Positions 13,692 through 15,528 of a stretch of DNA of 15,528 nt are shown piece by piece; position 1 is the first letter of the stretch; each line of letters begins with the position of its first letter. The DNA is from an uncultured Chloroflexota bacterium. GTDB taxonomy: Bacteria > Chloroflexota > Anaerolineae > Aggregatilineales > Phototrophicaceae. The notes under the pieces were generated by a model. The model searched no databases. It worked only from the letters and a program-made list of their open reading frames with translations, and was not told the DNA's origin. The translations under genes were made by a program, and so were the position numbers. The DNA is taken from positions 1-15,528 of the forward strand of contig CAIVEA010000824.1 of NCBI GenBank assembly GCA_903904765.1. The letters are read 5' to 3'.

Positions 13692-14759
13692 TCAGCCGGG
13701 GAGTGTCCCCAGCAGAGTGGCTTCGGATACTTTTTCCAGACGGCCTTGCGCCGGATAGATTTTCCATGTGCCATCGGTTTGGCGGCTGGTGAAAATCACG
13801 GCGCTGTTGTCCTCCGTCCATGCCAGCGGTTCCAGATAGGTGCTGACGGGATCGGTCAGGGGTGACTGGGTGAGCGTCTGCAAATCCGCGCCCATGAACA
13901 TCGTCCGTACCGACTGCCCCGGCCTGCCGAAATCGCGCACCTGCGCCAGCACATACACCGCTTGCCGGCCATCCGGCGAGATCAGCACTGACCCGGCCTG
14001 CGTATAATCGCGCAGCACCTGTGCCGGAATGACCTGATGCACCTGACCCGCCAGATTGTACAGATGCAGATCGAATCCGGTCAGTGCGTCGTTCACCTTC
14101 AAACGGGCGAAATAGCCCGCGCCGAAGCCCGCGCCACAGAAACAGCTCGGCTCATCCGGCAGATAGTCCCATGCACCCGTGCCGATGTCCACCGCGATCA
14201 TGCCAGCATATTGCGGATAGGGTGTGTAATCGCCGATGCCGTCCGGCTGAAAATCCATGTACAGCACCGTGCTATCGGCGCTAAAAGCCACCGGAAGGGC
14301 GCGGATGCCGTTGCGTGGGCCATCGGTCAGGATGGGGCGCGGGTTCGTGCCGTTCAGGAAAGCAACGGTGGTGAGCGTGGTCAGGCTGTCGGACTGGCCT
14401 TCGGTCAGTGTCCACGCGATGCGGCTGAAATCAGGCGAAAGCACCCAGTCTAAGCGGCGGGTGTTCGGCCCCGGTTGGATGAAGGGGTGAGCGCGGAGCG
14501 AGCCATCCGGGAAGGCTTGCCGCAGCGCGTTGCTCGAAGGGTCGAAGTACAACACCGAGTCGCCAGCAAGGGTGTAGCGTTCGCCGCGCACATCCACCGT
14601 CAGCGGTTCGCCCGTCAGTGGGTTGATGAACGTGAGTTGGTCAGCTCCATCTGCGCCCGTTTCGCGCTGCAAGAACACCTGCACCCCGTTCAGGGCGGCG
14701 CGGGTGCGGGGTGCGAAGGCCAAAAGTAGCAGTAGTACGACAAGCCAGCGGCGGTTCAC
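13692..14759 (-). CDS. Exported TolB/WD40-like beta-propeller protein
   Basis: A 355-residue protein starting at GTG 14759. That start overlaps the sirtuin stop in the sequence GTGA (14759-14756), a typical translational-coupling junction. It gives an N-terminal signal peptide (MNRRWLVVLLLLLAF, likely cleaved after TRA at about residue 21). A longer open frame to 14939 only reads antisense-like sequence inside the sirtuin gene and is rejected. The mature part shows repeated propeller blades with S-P/A-D turns: LSPDFSRIAWTL, AFSADSTVLYMDF, LISPDGRQAVYVLA and AWTEDNSAVIFTS. These resemble TolB-like or WD40-like PD40 repeats. A Cys pair SCFCGAGFGAG may form a disulfide outside the cell. Such proteins usually mediate protein binding; no enzyme is evident. 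Confidence 0.85.
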   Translation of the reverse strand: MNRRWLVVLLLLLAFAPRTRAALNGVQVFLQRETGADGADQLTFINPLTGEPLTVDVRGERYTLAGDSVLYFDPSSNALRQAFPDGSLRAHPFIQPGPNTRRLDWVLSPDFSRIAWTLTEGQSDSLTTLTTVAFLNGTNPRPILTDGPRNGIRALPVAFSADSTVLYMDFQPDGIGDYTPYPQYAGMIAVDIGTGAWDYLPDEPSCFCGAGFGAGYFARLKVNDALTGFDLHLYNLAGQVHQVIPAQVLRDYTQAGSVLISPDGRQAVYVLAQVRDFGRPGQSVRTMFMGADLQTLTQSPLTDPVSTYLEPLAWTEDNSAVIFTSRQTDGTWKIYPAQGRLEKVSEATLLGTLPG

Positions 14760-15514
14760 AGCGCCTCCACAAGGCGCGGCAGCAGTTCGCCCGCTTTTGC
14801 GCCCAACCAGAGATCGGCGTAGGGCGTGATGGCGCTCTCCACCGGATTCACTTCGATGATGATTGCCCCCGCCCGTTTCGCCTCGGCGGGCAGTTGTGCC
14901 GCCGGATAGACCACGCCCGATGTGCCGACCACGAGGCACACATCAGCGCGGGCAGCGGCGTGGTGCGCGGCATCCAGCACAGCGGCGGGTAACATTTCGC
15001 CAAACCACACCACATCCGGGCGGGCGGGTGCGCCGCAGTGCGGACAGGGCGGGGGTGCGGTTTCGGCCTCCGCCACCTCGACGGGCAGATCAATATAGGT
15101 GGGTTCACCCCGACAGGCAGCGGCACATTTGCTGGCGACAATATTCCCATGCAGATGCAGCGGCGCAGAACTGCCCGCCCGTTCGTGCAGATCGTCCACA
15201 TTTTGCGTCACCAGTACCGTTCCCGGCAGGCGGCGCTGGATTTCCGTCAGCGCATGATGACCGGGATTGGGTTGTGCGCGGCGCACGGCTGCGCGGCGGT
15301 AGGCGTACCACGACCAGACCAGCGTCGGGTCGCGCCGGAAGGCATCCGGTGTCGCCAGTTGCGCCGGATCGTAACGCGACCACAGGCCATCCAGCGAGTC
15401 GCGGAAGGTCGGCACGCCCGACTCGCTGCTGATGCCCGCGCCTGTCAAAATCAACAAGCGTTGGCTGGCACGCAGGTGCTGCGCGGCCTGCTGGATGAGT
15501 GTTTCAGAAATCAT
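14756..15514 (-). CDS. cobB: NAD-dependent protein deacylase, sirtuin (CobB/SIRT5-like)
   Basis: A 252-residue class III sirtuin. It has the NAD-binding LTGAGISSESGVPTFRD (23-39), TQNVDDLH (103-110), the catalytic His122 in LHLHGN, and late NAD-site segments VVGTSGVVYPAAQLP and IEVNP. Zinc ligands are Cys130, Cys134, Cys157 and Cys160; the first pair has three residues between (CAAAC) instead of the more common two. Tyr70 and Arg73 in WSWYAYRRA match the YxxR pair that in CobB and SIRT5 binds succinyl or malonyl groups, so desuccinylase or demalonylase activity is likely besides deacetylation. Only 14 bases precede ATG 15514 in the window, so an upstream start or another operon gene cannot be excluded. 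It heads the operon with the propeller and UDG-like genes. Confidence 0.94.
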   Translation of the reverse strand: MISETLIQQAAQHLRASQRLLILTGAGISSESGVPTFRDSLDGLWSRYDPAQLATPDAFRRDPTLVWSWYAYRRAAVRRAQPNPGHHALTEIQRRLPGTVLVTQNVDDLHERAGSSAPLHLHGNIVASKCAAACRGEPTYIDLPVEVAEAETAPPPCPHCGAPARPDVVWFGEMLPAAVLDAAHHAAARADVCLVVGTSGVVYPAAQLPAEAKRAGAIIIEVNPVESAITPYADLWLGAKAGELLPRLVEAL

Positions 15515-15528
15515 TGCACCACAACCCG

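Noticed and set aside
13657..13821. Fifty-five extra N-terminal codons of the UDG-like protein
   Set aside because: They overlap the propeller gene by 130 bases and are not protein-like; GTG 13656 has a good ribosome site.
14760..14939. Sixty extra N-terminal codons of the propeller protein
   Set aside because: They lie wholly inside the sirtuin gene and would bury the signal peptide; GTG 14759 with the GTGA overlap explains the start better.

Overview
The window looks like a chromosomal segment of an environmental bacterium, most likely a Chloroflexota (Anaerolineae-like) member. This is inferred from gene content: MalT-like STAND regulators, a PAS/GAF soluble histidine kinase, a secreted PPC-domain protein, a TolB-like propeller protein and a Dpm1-type mannosyltransferase. 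Many starts also lack a clear Shine-Dalgarno, and GC-rich genes are separated by AT-rich spacers. I see no phage, insertion sequence, CRISPR array, tRNA or rRNA.

Region 1 (1-3495): two paralogous MalT/LuxR-type ATPase regulators are transcribed divergently from an AT-rich spacer. The left one is cut by the window edge; the right one is complete (868 aa). The spacer holds palindromes and a doubtful small ORF.

Region 2 (3506-6036, minus strand): a PAS-PAS-GAF histidine kinase is followed 8 nt later by a small protein resembling the Bles03/DUF1917 ('putative phosphothreonine lyase domain') family. No response regulator is adjacent. An AT-rich spacer of almost 400 bp lies upstream.

Region 3 (6376-8885): an unidentified 147-aa protein with its own terminator is divergent from a two-gene unit. 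That unit encodes proteins related to the electron-transfer (PyrK) and catalytic (PyrD) subunits of class 1B dihydroorotate dehydrogenase. The PyrK-like protein keeps the [2Fe-2S] cysteines but lacks recognisable flavin and NAD motifs. The PyrD-like protein keeps the FMN-phosphate barrel end but lacks the orotate-binding and catalytic signatures. This pair is the best candidate here for an undescribed function.

Region 4 (8901-11246): an intergenic inverted-repeat element, a secreted PPC-domain protein, and a YghZ-like aldo/keto reductase.

Region 5 (11415-12813): a Dpm1-like polyprenol-phosphate glycosyltransferase (minus) is divergent from a stand-alone RfaE2-type nucleotidyltransferase (plus). 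Both fit cell-surface glycan precursor synthesis.

Region 6 (12818-15514, minus strand): a compact operon encodes a sirtuin deacylase, then an exported beta-propeller protein (GTGA stop/start overlap), then a protein with uracil-DNA-glycosylase-like motifs. It ends in a terminator nested inside a larger inverted repeat.
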